DNA from: Kordia sp965224175
GTDB lineage: Bacteria; Bacteroidota; Bacteroidia; Flavobacteriales; Flavobacteriaceae
Direction: 5' to 3'
DNA length: 64,000 nucleotides
Assembly: GCF_965224175.1 (NCBI RefSeq)
Contig: NZ_OZ245041.1
Coordinates: 2,356,001 to 2,420,000, forward strand
Positions 45,532-53,934 of this stretch are shown in pieces; within the stretch, counting starts at the first letter, position 1, and every line of letters begins with the position of its first letter. The translations under genes and the position numbers were made by a program. The notes under the pieces are model-generated. The model did not search any database. It saw nothing but the letters and a program-made list of their open reading frames with translations, and was not told the origin of the DNA.

Positions 45532-46200
45532 ATGGATCGTTTACAAATACATATTGTCATTAGTGAAGAACTGTATACAAAAAATCCTGAGTCGTCAGAA
45601 TTAGGAAAGAAAATTGTATCACGTAGTATTGAGATGATTGATGAATTGGGTTTTGAATCTTTTACATTTAAAAAACTTGGGAAATCAATCGGATCAAACG
45701 AAAGTTCTATTTACCGCTATTTTGAAAGTAAACACATGCTTTTAGTGTATTTATTGTGTTGGTACTGGAGTTGGGTTGAATATAAATTAGTGTTTGCAAC
45801 GACTAATATTCAATCGAAAGAAGACAAATTATGTGCTGCCATTGAAATTTTGACGCGAAAAATTGATGTTGATAATTCTTTTTCATACATCAATGAAGTG
45901 ATTTTAAACAGGATTATCATTGCAGAATCTTCAAAAGCGTATCACACAAAAGATATTGACAGTGAAAATGAAAAAGGATATTACAAAGTTTACAAACGTG
46001 TTGTACAACGTGTAAGCAATATGGTTGTAGATATTAATCCTGAATTTGAATGTCCGCATATGCTCATATCAACAGTGATTGAAGGTTCGCACCAACAGCG
46101 CTATTTTTCAAAGCATTTACCGTCGTTAACAGATACACAAAAAGGAAAAGATATAATTACAAAATTTTATACTGATTTAGTTTTTAAAGCGATTAAATAA
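45532..46200 (+). CDS. TetR/AcrR family regulator
   Basis: The 222-residue protein has the TetR helix-turn-helix at about 35-68 (FESFTFKKLGKSIGSNESSIYRYFESKHMLL). The C-terminal part is helical. It overlaps the next gene by one base and precedes sulP and the carbonic anhydrase gene, so it may regulate that set. Confidence 0.85.
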   Translation: MDRLQIHIVISEELYTKNPESSELGKKIVSRSIEMIDELGFESFTFKKLGKSIGSNESSIYRYFESKHMLLVYLLCWYWSWVEYKLVFATTNIQSKEDKLCAAIEILTRKIDVDNSFSYINEVILNRIIIAESSKAYHTKDIDSENEKGYYKVYKRVVQRVSNMVVDINPEFECPHMLISTVIEGSHQQRYFSKHLPSLTDTQKGKDIITKFYTDLVFKAIK

Positions 46201-46523
46201 TGTCAGACAAATCACAATATATGATTCGTGTGTTGAAGCAAATTCCTTTTTTGCTGGTATTCTGTGCATTATTATCTCAGCCTATCATACAAACATATTC
46301 ACTACTTACAGACGCTTCGTATGAGTTTGTCGATTACGACTTTGAAGATGATACCGAAGAAGAAGTCGAAGATACTTCAGAAGATGAAAAAGTAACACCA
46401 TATAGCATCAATTTTTTACTTACTGAGACTGATCTTTCTTTGTACAATTCTCACTTTTATGTACAAAAATCATGTCTTACGTATAGTACAGAAATTTTGA
46501 TTCCGCCTCCGAAATTGGTGTAA
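46200..46523 (+). CDS. small acidic exported or anchored protein
   Basis: The 107-residue protein has a hydrophobic N-terminal segment (about 12-33) followed by a very acidic stretch (DYDFEDDTEEEVEDTSEDE) and a closing EILIPPPKLV. I recall similar acidic proteins with the ending EILIPPP next to SulP genes in marine Flavobacteria, which is a memory-based comparison. The function is unknown. It overlaps tetR by one base. Confidence 0.65.
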   Translation: MSDKSQYMIRVLKQIPFLLVFCALLSQPIIQTYSLLTDASYEFVDYDFEDDTEEEVEDTSEDEKVTPYSINFLLTETDLSLYNSHFYVQKSCLTYSTEILIPPPKLV

Positions 46524-46698
46524 TAGCTCTCGTGTTATTTTATTACATAACGAATTTATCTCTATATACATTCTCACAAATTTTCTACAGAGATTCATTC
46601 ACTCATTACATTTTAAAAACAAAAATAGCTAACTGTGAATTGAAAACAAGTGTTTGTCATGAGCCGTATTTCAATTCCTAAAACATTTACTTACTATC

Positions 46699-48261
46699 AT
46701 GAATAGTTCAAACCCATTTAAAAATTTAAAAGCGGATTTCCCCGCTAGTATTGTTGTATTTTTCGTTGCACTTCCGCTCTGTTTAGGAATTGCTCTTGCC
46801 AGTGGTGCGCCACCAATTTCAGGTTTAATTTCTGGAATAATTGGAGGTATCATTGTAGGAATTATTAGTGGCTCGCATATTGGAGTTAGTGGACCAGCCG
46901 CTGGGCTTGCTGCTATTGTTTTCGCGGCAATTGCTTCATTAGGATTTAAAGACTTTTTAGTTGCCGTTGTATTGGCAGGTGTAATTCAAATTCTATTTGG
47001 AGTCTTAAGACTAGGAATTATCGGATACTTTTTCCCTTCATCAGTAATTAGAGGAATGCTTACTGGTATTGGTATTATTATCATACTTAAAGAGATTCCT
47101 TATTTCTTTGGATATGATCCTGTAAAAGGAGAGGGTACATTTGCGGCTATCGCATCTACTTTTTCTAACATTAATATGGGAAGTACTGTTGTAGGTATCA
47201 TTGGAATAGCTATATTATTATTATGGCAAAATATCTTAACTAAAAAAGCAAAAATCTTTCAACTTATACAAGGACCTTTAGTTGCGGTAATTGTTGGTAT
47301 TATTTTCTATATTATCTTAGGAGGTTCAGAATCTTTAGGAATTCCTACAGAGAACTTGGTTGAAGTTCCACTAACAGAGGATTTCGATTCTTTTAAGAAA
47401 TTGTTTGTGTTTCCTAATTGGTCAGTAATTACAAATCCTGAAGTTCTTGTTACAGCATTCACTATTGCTTTGGTAGCAAGTTTAGAAACATTATTGTGCG
47501 TGGAAGCTACAGATAAATTAGATCCTTTAAAAAGGGTTACGCCTACAAATAGAGAGCTTATAGCACAAGGTGCTGGAAATATGGTTTCTGGATTAATTGG
47601 TGGATTGCCAATTACACAGGTAATTGTAAGAAGTTCTGCAAATATTCAATCTGGTGGAAAAACAAAAATGTCTGCTATTATTCATGGTTTCTTCTTATTA
47701 ATTTCAATTATTTTAATTCCAACCCTATTAAATAAAATCCCACTTGCAGTATTAGCGGCAATTTTATTCTTAGTAGGATATAAATTAGCAAAGCCATCTA
47801 CATTCAAGAAAATTTGGGATTCTGGCTGGATGCAGTTTGTACCATTTATTGTAACAGTTTTATTAATTGTTTTTAAAGATCTTTTATGGGGAATTGGAAT
47901 CGGATTAGCTATCGGAATTATTATCACATTATTCAAAAGCTATCAAAACTCTCACTTCTTGCACAAAGAAAGAGGAGGCAATGATAATACTGTAAAAATG
48001 ACACTTGCTGAAGAAGTAACATTTTTCAACAAAGCTACTATTTTAAAAGAATTAGATAGTTTGCCAAGAGATACATACTTAGAATTGGATGTTCGTAAAA
48101 CAAGCTATTTAGATTATGATGTAATTGAGATTTTAGATGATTTCAAAGAAAAAGCTCAGAATAGAAATATCTCAGTAAAGCTAATATCAGAAAGAGGAAC
48201 AGTTGAAAACCCTGAGAGTTATCTTGAGTTTTTTAAACTTAGACAAAAACAAACATCATAA
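46699..48261 (+). CDS. SulP family inorganic anion transporter with STAS domain, probable bicarbonate transporter
   Basis: The 520-residue protein has the SulP membrane core of many spans (starting PASIVVFFVALPLCLGIALASGA; SGPAAGLAAIVFA around 60-75) and a C-terminal STAS domain (about 430-515). Its neighbour is a beta-carbonic anhydrase gene 41 bp downstream. That pairing is the usual hint for bicarbonate rather than sulfate transport. No ORF fusion is present. Confidence 0.88.
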   Translation: MNSSNPFKNLKADFPASIVVFFVALPLCLGIALASGAPPISGLISGIIGGIIVGIISGSHIGVSGPAAGLAAIVFAAIASLGFKDFLVAVVLAGVIQILFGVLRLGIIGYFFPSSVIRGMLTGIGIIIILKEIPYFFGYDPVKGEGTFAAIASTFSNINMGSTVVGIIGIAILLLWQNILTKKAKIFQLIQGPLVAVIVGIIFYIILGGSESLGIPTENLVEVPLTEDFDSFKKLFVFPNWSVITNPEVLVTAFTIALVASLETLLCVEATDKLDPLKRVTPTNRELIAQGAGNMVSGLIGGLPITQVIVRSSANIQSGGKTKMSAIIHGFFLLISIILIPTLLNKIPLAVLAAILFLVGYKLAKPSTFKKIWDSGWMQFVPFIVTVLLIVFKDLLWGIGIGLAIGIIITLFKSYQNSHFLHKERGGNDNTVKMTLAEEVTFFNKATILKELDSLPRDTYLELDVRKTSYLDYDVIEILDDFKEKAQNRNISVKLISERGTVENPESYLEFFKLRQKQTS

Positions 48262-48302
48262 ATACAAATAAAAAGATTTACACAAAATAATTAAAGATTT
48301 AT

Positions 48303-48929
48303 ATGAAAGCACATACAAAAGACACACAAGCCGTAATGACACCAGATTCGTCTATTCAAGCATTAAAAGACGGAAACCAACGCTTTGTAGAAAATACGCA
48401 AGTTTCTCGTGACTTACTTGACCAAGTTTCAGACACAAGCACAGGACAATATCCATTTGCAACAATTTTAAGTTGTATTGACTCAAGAGTTTCTTCTGAA
48501 TTAATTTTTGATCAAGGAATTGGAGATATTTTTAGCGTTCGTGTTGCTGGAAACTTTGTCAATGAAGACATTTTAGGAAGTATGGAATTTGCTTGTAAGC
48601 TTGCAGGAACAAAAGTAGTTGTTGTCTTAGGACATACTGCTTGTGGCGCTGTAAAAGGAGCTTGCGATCATGCTAGACTTGGAAATTTAACAGCTTTAAT
48701 CAACAAAATTGAACCTGCTGTAGAAGCCGTAACTGAACCAACTGACGAAAGCTTACGTAATTCTAAAAACATTGACTTTGTAAACAATGTTGCCGTGAAA
48801 AACGTAGAAATGACAATTGAAAACATCCGTAAACAAAGTCCTGTTTTAGCAGAATTAGAAAATGATGGAGATATCAAAATTGTTGGTGGAATGTATGATA
48901 TCAGCAATGGTAAAGTAACGTTTTTATAA
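48303..48929 (+). CDS. beta-carbonic anhydrase
   Basis: The 208-residue protein has the zinc-site residues Cys58, Asp60 and Arg62 (SCIDSR) and His111 and Cys114 (GHTACGA). All are intact, so it should interconvert CO2 and bicarbonate. It has no signal peptide, so it is likely cytoplasmic. It lies between sulP and the DUF2490 gene, which starts 2 bp after its stop. Confidence 0.95.
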   Translation: MKAHTKDTQAVMTPDSSIQALKDGNQRFVENTQVSRDLLDQVSDTSTGQYPFATILSCIDSRVSSELIFDQGIGDIFSVRVAGNFVNEDILGSMEFACKLAGTKVVVVLGHTACGAVKGACDHARLGNLTALINKIEPAVEAVTEPTDESLRNSKNIDFVNNVAVKNVEMTIENIRKQSPVLAELENDGDIKIVGGMYDISNGKVTFL

Positions 48930-48931
48930 GA

Positions 48932-49630
48932 ATGAGACATAGCATACAACAAAAACTTATCGTTCTTTTATTGTTTGTAATTCCATTCATGAGTTGGAGC
49001 CAAGATGAAACAGGAAACTGGTTGATGTATTTTGGATCTAACCGAATCAGTGAAAAATTCAGTATTCACTCGGAAGTACAATTTCGTAATCATACTGTAT
49101 TTCCAAACAATACAGAACAATGGTTGTTACGAACTGGATTAAATTATCACTTTACTAAAAATGCTTTCGCTACGGCTGGATATGCCTATATTGGAAGTTT
49201 TGTGTACGACAGTGAGCGCGATAGTCCAGAAACAGAAGAACATCGTATTTGGCAACAATTAATTACGAATAACCATTTAGGCCGTGTAAAATTTGAACAT
49301 CGTTACAGAGCAGAACAACGCTGGGTTGAAGACGATTTTAAAACACGTTTTCGTTACCGATTGATGCTTTTCATTCCTGTAAACAAACCTAAAATGCAAA
49401 CAGGAGCGTTTTTCTTCGGTGTATACAATGAAATCTTTATCAACGGAGAAGAAGAACTATTCGACAGAAACCGTTTATATGGTGGAATTGGATATCAACT
49501 TAACAAAAATGTAAACCTCCAAACAGGTATGCTGTATCAAAGATTACGAACTACAGGAAAAGGGTATTTACAATTTGCCGTAGTATTTAATACTGATTTA
49601 CGCAAAAAACAAAAAGAAGTACAAGACTAA
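48932..49630 (+). CDS. DUF2490 family outer membrane protein
   Basis: The 232-residue protein has a signal peptide (to about 24) and the DUF2490 pattern: GNWLMYFGSNRISEKFSIHSEVQFRNH, LNYHFTKNAFATAGYAYI and RYRLMLFIPVN. Alternating strands suggest a small beta-barrel. It is co-transcribed with the carbonic anhydrase gene. A role as an outer-membrane pore for the bicarbonate system is inference. Confidence 0.85.
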   Translation: MRHSIQQKLIVLLLFVIPFMSWSQDETGNWLMYFGSNRISEKFSIHSEVQFRNHTVFPNNTEQWLLRTGLNYHFTKNAFATAGYAYIGSFVYDSERDSPETEEHRIWQQLITNNHLGRVKFEHRYRAEQRWVEDDFKTRFRYRLMLFIPVNKPKMQTGAFFFGVYNEIFINGEEELFDRNRLYGGIGYQLNKNVNLQTGMLYQRLRTTGKGYLQFAVVFNTDLRKKQKEVQD

Positions 49631-49655
49631 TACTCTTTTAGTTTAAAAATATAGA

Positions 49656-49692
49656 AAAAGCCAGAAACTTCATCATAGATTTTCTGGCTTTT
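49656..49692 (+). terminator. terminator after the sulP-carbonic anhydrase operon
   Basis: AAAAGCCAGAAA (49656-49667) and TTTCTGGCTTTT (49681-49692) form a perfect 12-bp stem with a 13-nt loop, 26 bp past the DUF2490 stop. Confidence 0.85.
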
Positions 49693-49760
49693 CTAGTTAT
49701 AAGAACTAGCTATAAAACCTTTTAAGTCGTATCTTTACAATGCTATAAAAAAGAAAAATT

Positions 49761-49922
49761 ATGTTCGGATTATTCAAAAAGAAATCAGAAAAAGACAAAC
49801 TCTACGAAAAGTATCAAAAACTTACGCAAGAAGCTTTTAATCTTTCAACCTCAAACAGAAAATTAAGCGATCAAAAAACGGCAGAAGCAGAAGAAATTAT
49901 GAAGCAGATTGAGGCTTTGTAA
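49761..49922 (+). CDS. Lacal_2735 family small protein
   Basis: The 53-residue protein starts MFGLFKKKSEKDKLYEKYQK and ends AEEIMKQIEAL, matching my recollection of the small Lacal_2735 family of Flavobacteriaceae. It is highly charged and helical. It is read directly from the sequence. The stop codon overlaps the first of two GTAAC half-sites before the Crp/Fnr gene. The function is unknown. Confidence 0.75.
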   Translation: MFGLFKKKSEKDKLYEKYQKLTQEAFNLSTSNRKLSDQKTAEAEEIMKQIEAL

Positions 49923-49927
49923 CTTCT

Positions 49928-49971
49928 GTAACCTTTGTTACTGTTCATTGAATCAGAAAACAATAATTTTG
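49928..49971 (+). promoter_or_regulatory. Crp/Fnr-type operator and promoter of the regulator gene
   Basis: GTAACCTTTGTTAC (49928-49941) is a perfect GTAAC-N4-GTTAC palindrome. An extra GTAAC lies at 49919-49923. A perfect -7 box TAATTTTG follows at 49964-49971, starting 29.5 bp from the palindrome centre. No TTTG is present at the -33 position, which the right half-site would cover. This puts the operator near -40, as in class II activation. Confidence 0.75.
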
Positions 49972-50032
49972 CTTTCTAAATCGTTTCATTACTTTTAGAA
50001 AACAAAATCATTAAAGTCCAAAAAAGCCATTC

Positions 50033-50668
50033 ATGATTCAAGAACTCAAAGACAATTACGGACACCTTTTTGAAGAAGATTTACTCAATGAAATTGCACA
50101 AGTAGGAACTTTTAAAGAAATTCCTGCAGGTTTTACCATGATGTCTATTGGCGATTATGTACGTGGAATGCCATTATTAATTTCTGGAGTTATCAAAGTA
50201 ATGCGCGAAGACAAAGAAGGTGATGAATTGCTCTTGTATTATCTAGAAAGCGGCGAAACTTGTTCTATGACGATGAATTGTTGCGTTGGGCAAACCAAAA
50301 GCGAAATCAAAGCGGTTGCCGAACAAGACACTAAACTCATCATGGTTCCTGTACAAAAAATGGAAGAATGGACTGCCAAGTATAAAACATGGCGCGATTT
50401 TGTGTTTGAAACTTATCATACACGACTCAATGAAGTATTGCATATTCTAGATAGTGTTGCCTTTGAAAAAATGGATCAACGTCTTCTAAACTATCTAAAA
50501 GAAAAAATTCGCATCAACAAAACAGATACAATTCACAATACGCATCAAGAAATTGCTTATGACTTACACAGTTCCAGAGTAGTAATATCAAGGCTTTTAA
50601 AAAAATTAGAGCAAATGGGACGTATAGAATTGCACAGAAATCATATTAAAATCATAAATTTAGCCTGA
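50033..50668 (+). CDS. Crp/Fnr family regulator, predicted sulfane-sulfur activator
   Basis: The 211-residue protein has a cyclic-nucleotide-binding-type beta-roll (about 15-120) and a C-terminal winged helix with recognition segment SSRVVISRLLKKLEQMG. In place of the cAMP-contacting loop it has ETCSMTMNCCVG, with Cys77, Cys83 and Cys84. The N-terminal cysteines of FNR are absent, so a thiol or persulfide sensor is plausible (inference). It precedes TauE, persulfide dioxygenase and rhodanese genes, each with a matching operator, and has one itself. Confidence 0.9.
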   Translation: MIQELKDNYGHLFEEDLLNEIAQVGTFKEIPAGFTMMSIGDYVRGMPLLISGVIKVMREDKEGDELLLYYLESGETCSMTMNCCVGQTKSEIKAVAEQDTKLIMVPVQKMEEWTAKYKTWRDFVFETYHTRLNEVLHILDSVAFEKMDQRLLNYLKEKIRINKTDTIHNTHQEIAYDLHSSRVVISRLLKKLEQMGRIELHRNHIKIINLA

Positions 50669-50672
50669 ATAT

Positions 50673-50716
50673 GTAACTTTTGTTACTGCCAGCTCATTGC
50701 ATAAACTATAACATTG
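50673..50716 (+). promoter_or_regulatory. Crp/Fnr-type operator and promoter of the tauE-like gene
   Basis: GTAACTTTTGTTAC (50673-50686) is a perfect palindrome copy. The -7 box is TAACATTG (50709-50716), one mismatch from TAnnTTTG, again starting 29.5 bp from the centre. It begins 5 bp after the regulator stop codon. Confidence 0.72.
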
Positions 50717-50740
50717 CACTGACAAACATCTAAAACAACT

Positions 50741-51538
50741 ATGGAAATACTTGGCTATGTTAGTGCCTTGGTTATTGGAATTTCACTTGGTCTTATTGGC
50801 GGTGGCGGCTCTATTCTAGCTGTTCCCGTGCTTGCATATTTATTCTCTGTAAACGAAAAAATAGCTACAGCATATTCACTATTTATTGTTGGAACAAGTG
50901 CTTTAGTTGGTGGACTCAAACAGCACTTTAAAGGATTTGTTGACTGGCGTACCGCAATCGTTTTCGGAATTCCTGCCATTGTTGGTGTTTCACTTGTTCG
51001 TTATTATGTTGTTCCTGCGTTACCAGATACATTATTTACAGTTGGCGACTTCGAATTTACACGTAGAATGGGTATGTTTGGTTTATTTGCTATTCTTATG
51101 GTTCCTGCAGCTTTATCAATGCTTAAAGAACGAAAAGAGAAAACAAATTCAGGGAAAGTCTCCTATAATTATCCGTTAATCTTAATAGAAGGTTTGGTTG
51201 TAGGTGCCATTACTGGAATGATTGGTGCTGGTGGTGGTTTTTTAATCATTCCTGCATTGGTATTATTGGCTAATGTTGAAATGAAAGTCGCAGTTGGAAC
51301 TTCTCTAATTATCATCGCGTTTAAATCTTTACTAGGTTTCTTTTTGGGAGATGCGATAACGATGGAAATCGATTGGCAATTCTTAACTATTTTTACTTCT
51401 ATTTCTTTAGTTGGAATCTTCATCGGAAGCTACTTAGGAAACTTTATTGATGGAAAAAAACTCAAAAAAGGATTCGGTTATTTCATCTTTGTCATGGCTA
51501 TCTTTATTTTCTACATGGAGTTCTTTGTAAAACAATAA
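50741..51538 (+). CDS. sulfite exporter TauE/SafE family protein
   Basis: This 265-residue membrane protein has about eight hydrophobic segments and the two duplicated signatures of the family: GLIGGGGSILAVPVLAYL (about 18-35) and GMIGAGGGFLIIPALVLL (about 160-177). It probably moves sulfite, thiosulfate or another sulfur compound. It belongs to the predicted Crp/Fnr regulon and stands between the regulator and the dioxygenase fusion. Confidence 0.92.
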   Translation: MEILGYVSALVIGISLGLIGGGGSILAVPVLAYLFSVNEKIATAYSLFIVGTSALVGGLKQHFKGFVDWRTAIVFGIPAIVGVSLVRYYVVPALPDTLFTVGDFEFTRRMGMFGLFAILMVPAALSMLKERKEKTNSGKVSYNYPLILIEGLVVGAITGMIGAGGGFLIIPALVLLANVEMKVAVGTSLIIIAFKSLLGFFLGDAITMEIDWQFLTIFTSISLVGIFIGSYLGNFIDGKKLKKGFGYFIFVMAIFIFYMEFFVKQ

Positions 51539-51563
51539 ACAACCCTCAAAAAAATAACATTCT

Positions 51564-51607
51564 GTAACACAAGTTACTGTGTACCATTCTATGTCTTCGT
51601 AATTTTA
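51564..51607 (+). promoter_or_regulatory. Crp/Fnr-type operator and promoter of the persulfide dioxygenase gene
   Basis: GTAACACAAGTTAC (51564-51577) keeps both arms perfectly. The -7 box is TAATTTTA (51600-51607), one mismatch, starting 29.5 bp from the centre. The start codon follows 22 bp later. Confidence 0.72.
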
Positions 51608-51629
51608 TATCATCTAAAAATTACTACTT

Positions 51630-53036
51630 ATGAAGATAGAACAAATATATACAGGTTGCCTTGCACAAGGCGCATATTACATAGAAAGTAATGGAGAAGT
51701 CGCTATTATTGATCCTTTGCGAGAAGTACAGCCGTATGTTGACAAAGCGCAACAACAAAACGCTACAATTAAATATATTTTTGAAACGCATTTTCATGCA
51801 GATTTTGTCAGCGGACATGTAACACTCGCTAAAAAAACTGGCGCGCCAATTGTGTATGGACCCAATGCAAAACCTTCGTTTGAAGCAGTGATTGCCAAAG
51901 ACAATCAAGCGTTTCCTTTAGGAAATATAACTATTATTGCGCTACATACGCCTGGTCATACTATGGAAAGTACTTCATATTTATTACGAGATGAAAACGG
52001 AAAAGACCACGCATTATTTAGTGGAGATACCTTATTCTTAGGTGATGTTGGAAGACCAGACTTGGCACAAAAAATCGGTGAAATTACTGTAGAAGATTTA
52101 GCAAGTCATTTGTACGATAGTTTGCGCGAAAAAATCATGCCTTTAGCAGATGATGTTATTGTATATCCTGCGCATGGAGCTGGATCTGCTTGTGGAAAAA
52201 ATATGATGAAAGAAACTATTGATACCTTAGGCAATCAAAAGAAAGTGAATTATGCTTTACGTGCAGATATGTCGCGAGCAGAATTCATCAAAGAGGTAAC
52301 GGATGGTTTGTTGCCGCCACCAAGCTATTTTCCAGACAATGTAAAGCTCAATAAAGAAGGTTATGATGATGTATCAGAAGTTATAAAACGTGGCACAACA
52401 GCTTATTTACCTACAGAATTTGAAGTTATTGCAAACGAAACTAACGCCATTGTGTTAGATGTTCGTCATCAAAACGATTTTGTAAAAGGTCATATTCCAA
52501 GATCGATATTTATAGGATTAGATGGAAGTTTTGCACCTTGGGTTGGCGCCTTGATTGCAGATATTGAACAACCAATTTTATTGGTAACTCCTGAAGGTCG
52601 TGAAGAAGAAACGATCACGCGATTATCAAGAGTTGGTTTTGATACAACTTTGGGTTATCTAAAAGGCGGATTTAACGCTTGGAAAAAAGCTTCCAAAGAG
52701 TACGATTCCATTAGTTCTATTTCTGTAGAAACATTTCAAAAATCATTCAATGAAAAACTTTCAATTTTTGATGTAAGACGTGAAAACGAATACAAATCAG
52801 AACATGTTTTAGAAGCAAAAAACACACCTTTAGATTATTTAAATAATCATTTAGCCGAATTTCCTAAAGACAATACATTTTTTGTGCATTGCGCTGGCGG
52901 ATATCGAAGTGTGATTGCTGCTTCTATCTTAAAAAGTAGAGGAATTCATAATTTGATTAATGTAGAAGGTGGTTTTAAAGCAATTAAAGAAACTGAAATT
53001 CCTGTCTCAGAATTTGTATGTCCTACTACTTTGTAA
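51630..53036 (+). CDS. persulfide dioxygenase-like MBL-fold protein fused to two rhodanese domains
   Basis: The protein has 468 residues. The metallo-hydrolase domain (1-235) has His54, His56 and Asp58 (HFHADF), His110, Asp133 and His182, as in persulfide dioxygenases of the ETHE1/Blh type. The first rhodanese domain (255-355) has Thr320 where the catalytic Cys should be and is probably inactive. The second (363-460) has Cys421 in HCAGGYRS and should be active. It would oxidise glutathione-like persulfide to sulfite and handle sulfane sulfur. Confidence 0.93.
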   Translation: MKIEQIYTGCLAQGAYYIESNGEVAIIDPLREVQPYVDKAQQQNATIKYIFETHFHADFVSGHVTLAKKTGAPIVYGPNAKPSFEAVIAKDNQAFPLGNITIIALHTPGHTMESTSYLLRDENGKDHALFSGDTLFLGDVGRPDLAQKIGEITVEDLASHLYDSLREKIMPLADDVIVYPAHGAGSACGKNMMKETIDTLGNQKKVNYALRADMSRAEFIKEVTDGLLPPPSYFPDNVKLNKEGYDDVSEVIKRGTTAYLPTEFEVIANETNAIVLDVRHQNDFVKGHIPRSIFIGLDGSFAPWVGALIADIEQPILLVTPEGREEETITRLSRVGFDTTLGYLKGGFNAWKKASKEYDSISSISVETFQKSFNEKLSIFDVRRENEYKSEHVLEAKNTPLDYLNNHLAEFPKDNTFFVHCAGGYRSVIAASILKSRGIHNLINVEGGFKAIKETEIPVSEFVCPTTL

Positions 53037-53136
53037 AAATACAAGTCGAGTGCAGTTGAAAAAGAAGATGTTTAAAGTTTGGTATGATGAAAAACCGATC
53101 AGCTGTACTCGATATATTTCACAAAAAAACGATTTT

Positions 53137-53180
53137 GTAACCAAAGTCACTGTGCATTAAAAACTCTACAACTACATTTG
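53137..53180 (+). promoter_or_regulatory. Crp/Fnr-type operator and promoter of the rhodanese gene
   Basis: GTAACCAAAGTCAC (53137-53150) has one mismatch in the right arm. The -7 box TACATTTG (53173-53180) is perfect and starts 29.5 bp from the centre. The preceding 53043-53130 stretch is a copy of the CTCGA-type dispersed repeat. Confidence 0.68.
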
Positions 53181-53212
53181 TCAAAAATTAAAGTTCCCTA
53201 AATCTCAATACT

Positions 53213-53557
53213 ATGTCTTTTTTAAATTCTTTATTTGGAAATAAAACGCAACCTTCTGACGAAATAGAAATTCTTGATGCTACTACATTCAAAGAAGCAA
53301 TAGCTTCCAAAAACGTTCAACTAATAGATGTTCGAACTGGCTTGGAGTATAGATCTGGACACATAGAAAATGCCGAAAACATCGACTTTTTTGATCGTGC
53401 AAATTTCAACGAAAGTTTTGCTAGTTTCAACAGAGAAGAACCTATTTATTTGTATTGTAGATCAGGAAATAGAAGTCAACGAGCAGCTAAAAAATTAGTT
53501 CAAATTGGTTTCAAGAAAATTTATGATTTAAAAGGTGGTTATAAAGCTTGGAAATAA
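53213..53557 (+). CDS. single-domain rhodanese
   Basis: The 114-residue protein has the rhodanese signatures LIDVRTGLEYRSGHI and YLYCRSGNRSQRAAKKL with catalytic Cys82, ending in GGYKAWK. No signal peptide is seen. It transfers sulfane sulfur in the cytoplasm. It is the fourth member of the predicted Crp/Fnr regulon. Confidence 0.94.
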   Translation: MSFLNSLFGNKTQPSDEIEILDATTFKEAIASKNVQLIDVRTGLEYRSGHIENAENIDFFDRANFNESFASFNREEPIYLYCRSGNRSQRAAKKLVQIGFKKIYDLKGGYKAWK

Positions 53558-53575
53558 AAATATCATCACAAAAAA

Positions 53576-53600
53576 CGACTTAAGTATACAACTTAAGTCG
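53576..53600 (-). terminator. terminator between convergent rhodanese and DUF1330 genes
   Basis: CGACTTAAGT and ACTTAAGTCG form a 10-bp stem with a 5-nt loop. The T-run follows on the minus strand, so it mainly ends the minus-strand operon. Confidence 0.8.
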
Positions 53601-53623
53601 CTATAATTTTAATACTCTTTTTA

Positions 53624-53917
53624 TTATTCACTAATGTAAGCTTCTAACTTAGCGAATGCTTTTTCTCTGTAGGGAATCAATTCTTTATAAGCTTGACTCT
53701 CAAAAACTGCATTTAATGAATCCATATCTGGAAACTCCATAATAGAAACAATATTTGGAGTGTACTCGCCAATTAATGGCTTTGTAACTTTAAATTTATT
53801 CACAGGTTTTGCATTTACTTTTTTATAAAGATCTCCTACTTTTTCAATATAATGTGACAATTGTTCTTTGCCTTCTGGATTAATCGTTCCTACGATTGTT
53901 ACATTTACTTTTCCCAT
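53624..53917 (-). CDS. DUF1330 family protein
   Basis: This 97-residue ferredoxin-like alpha/beta dimeric-barrel protein contains IVSIMEFPDMDSLNAVFESQAYKELIPYREKAF, the DUF1330 hallmark. The function is unknown. It lies 17 bp after the nudC-like gene on the same strand. Confidence 0.85.
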   Translation of the reverse strand: MGKVNVTIVGTINPEGKEQLSHYIEKVGDLYKKVNAKPVNKFKVTKPLIGEYTPNIVSIMEFPDMDSLNAVFESQAYKELIPYREKAFAKLEAYISE

Positions 53918-53934
53918 ACTTTTATTATAACTGT

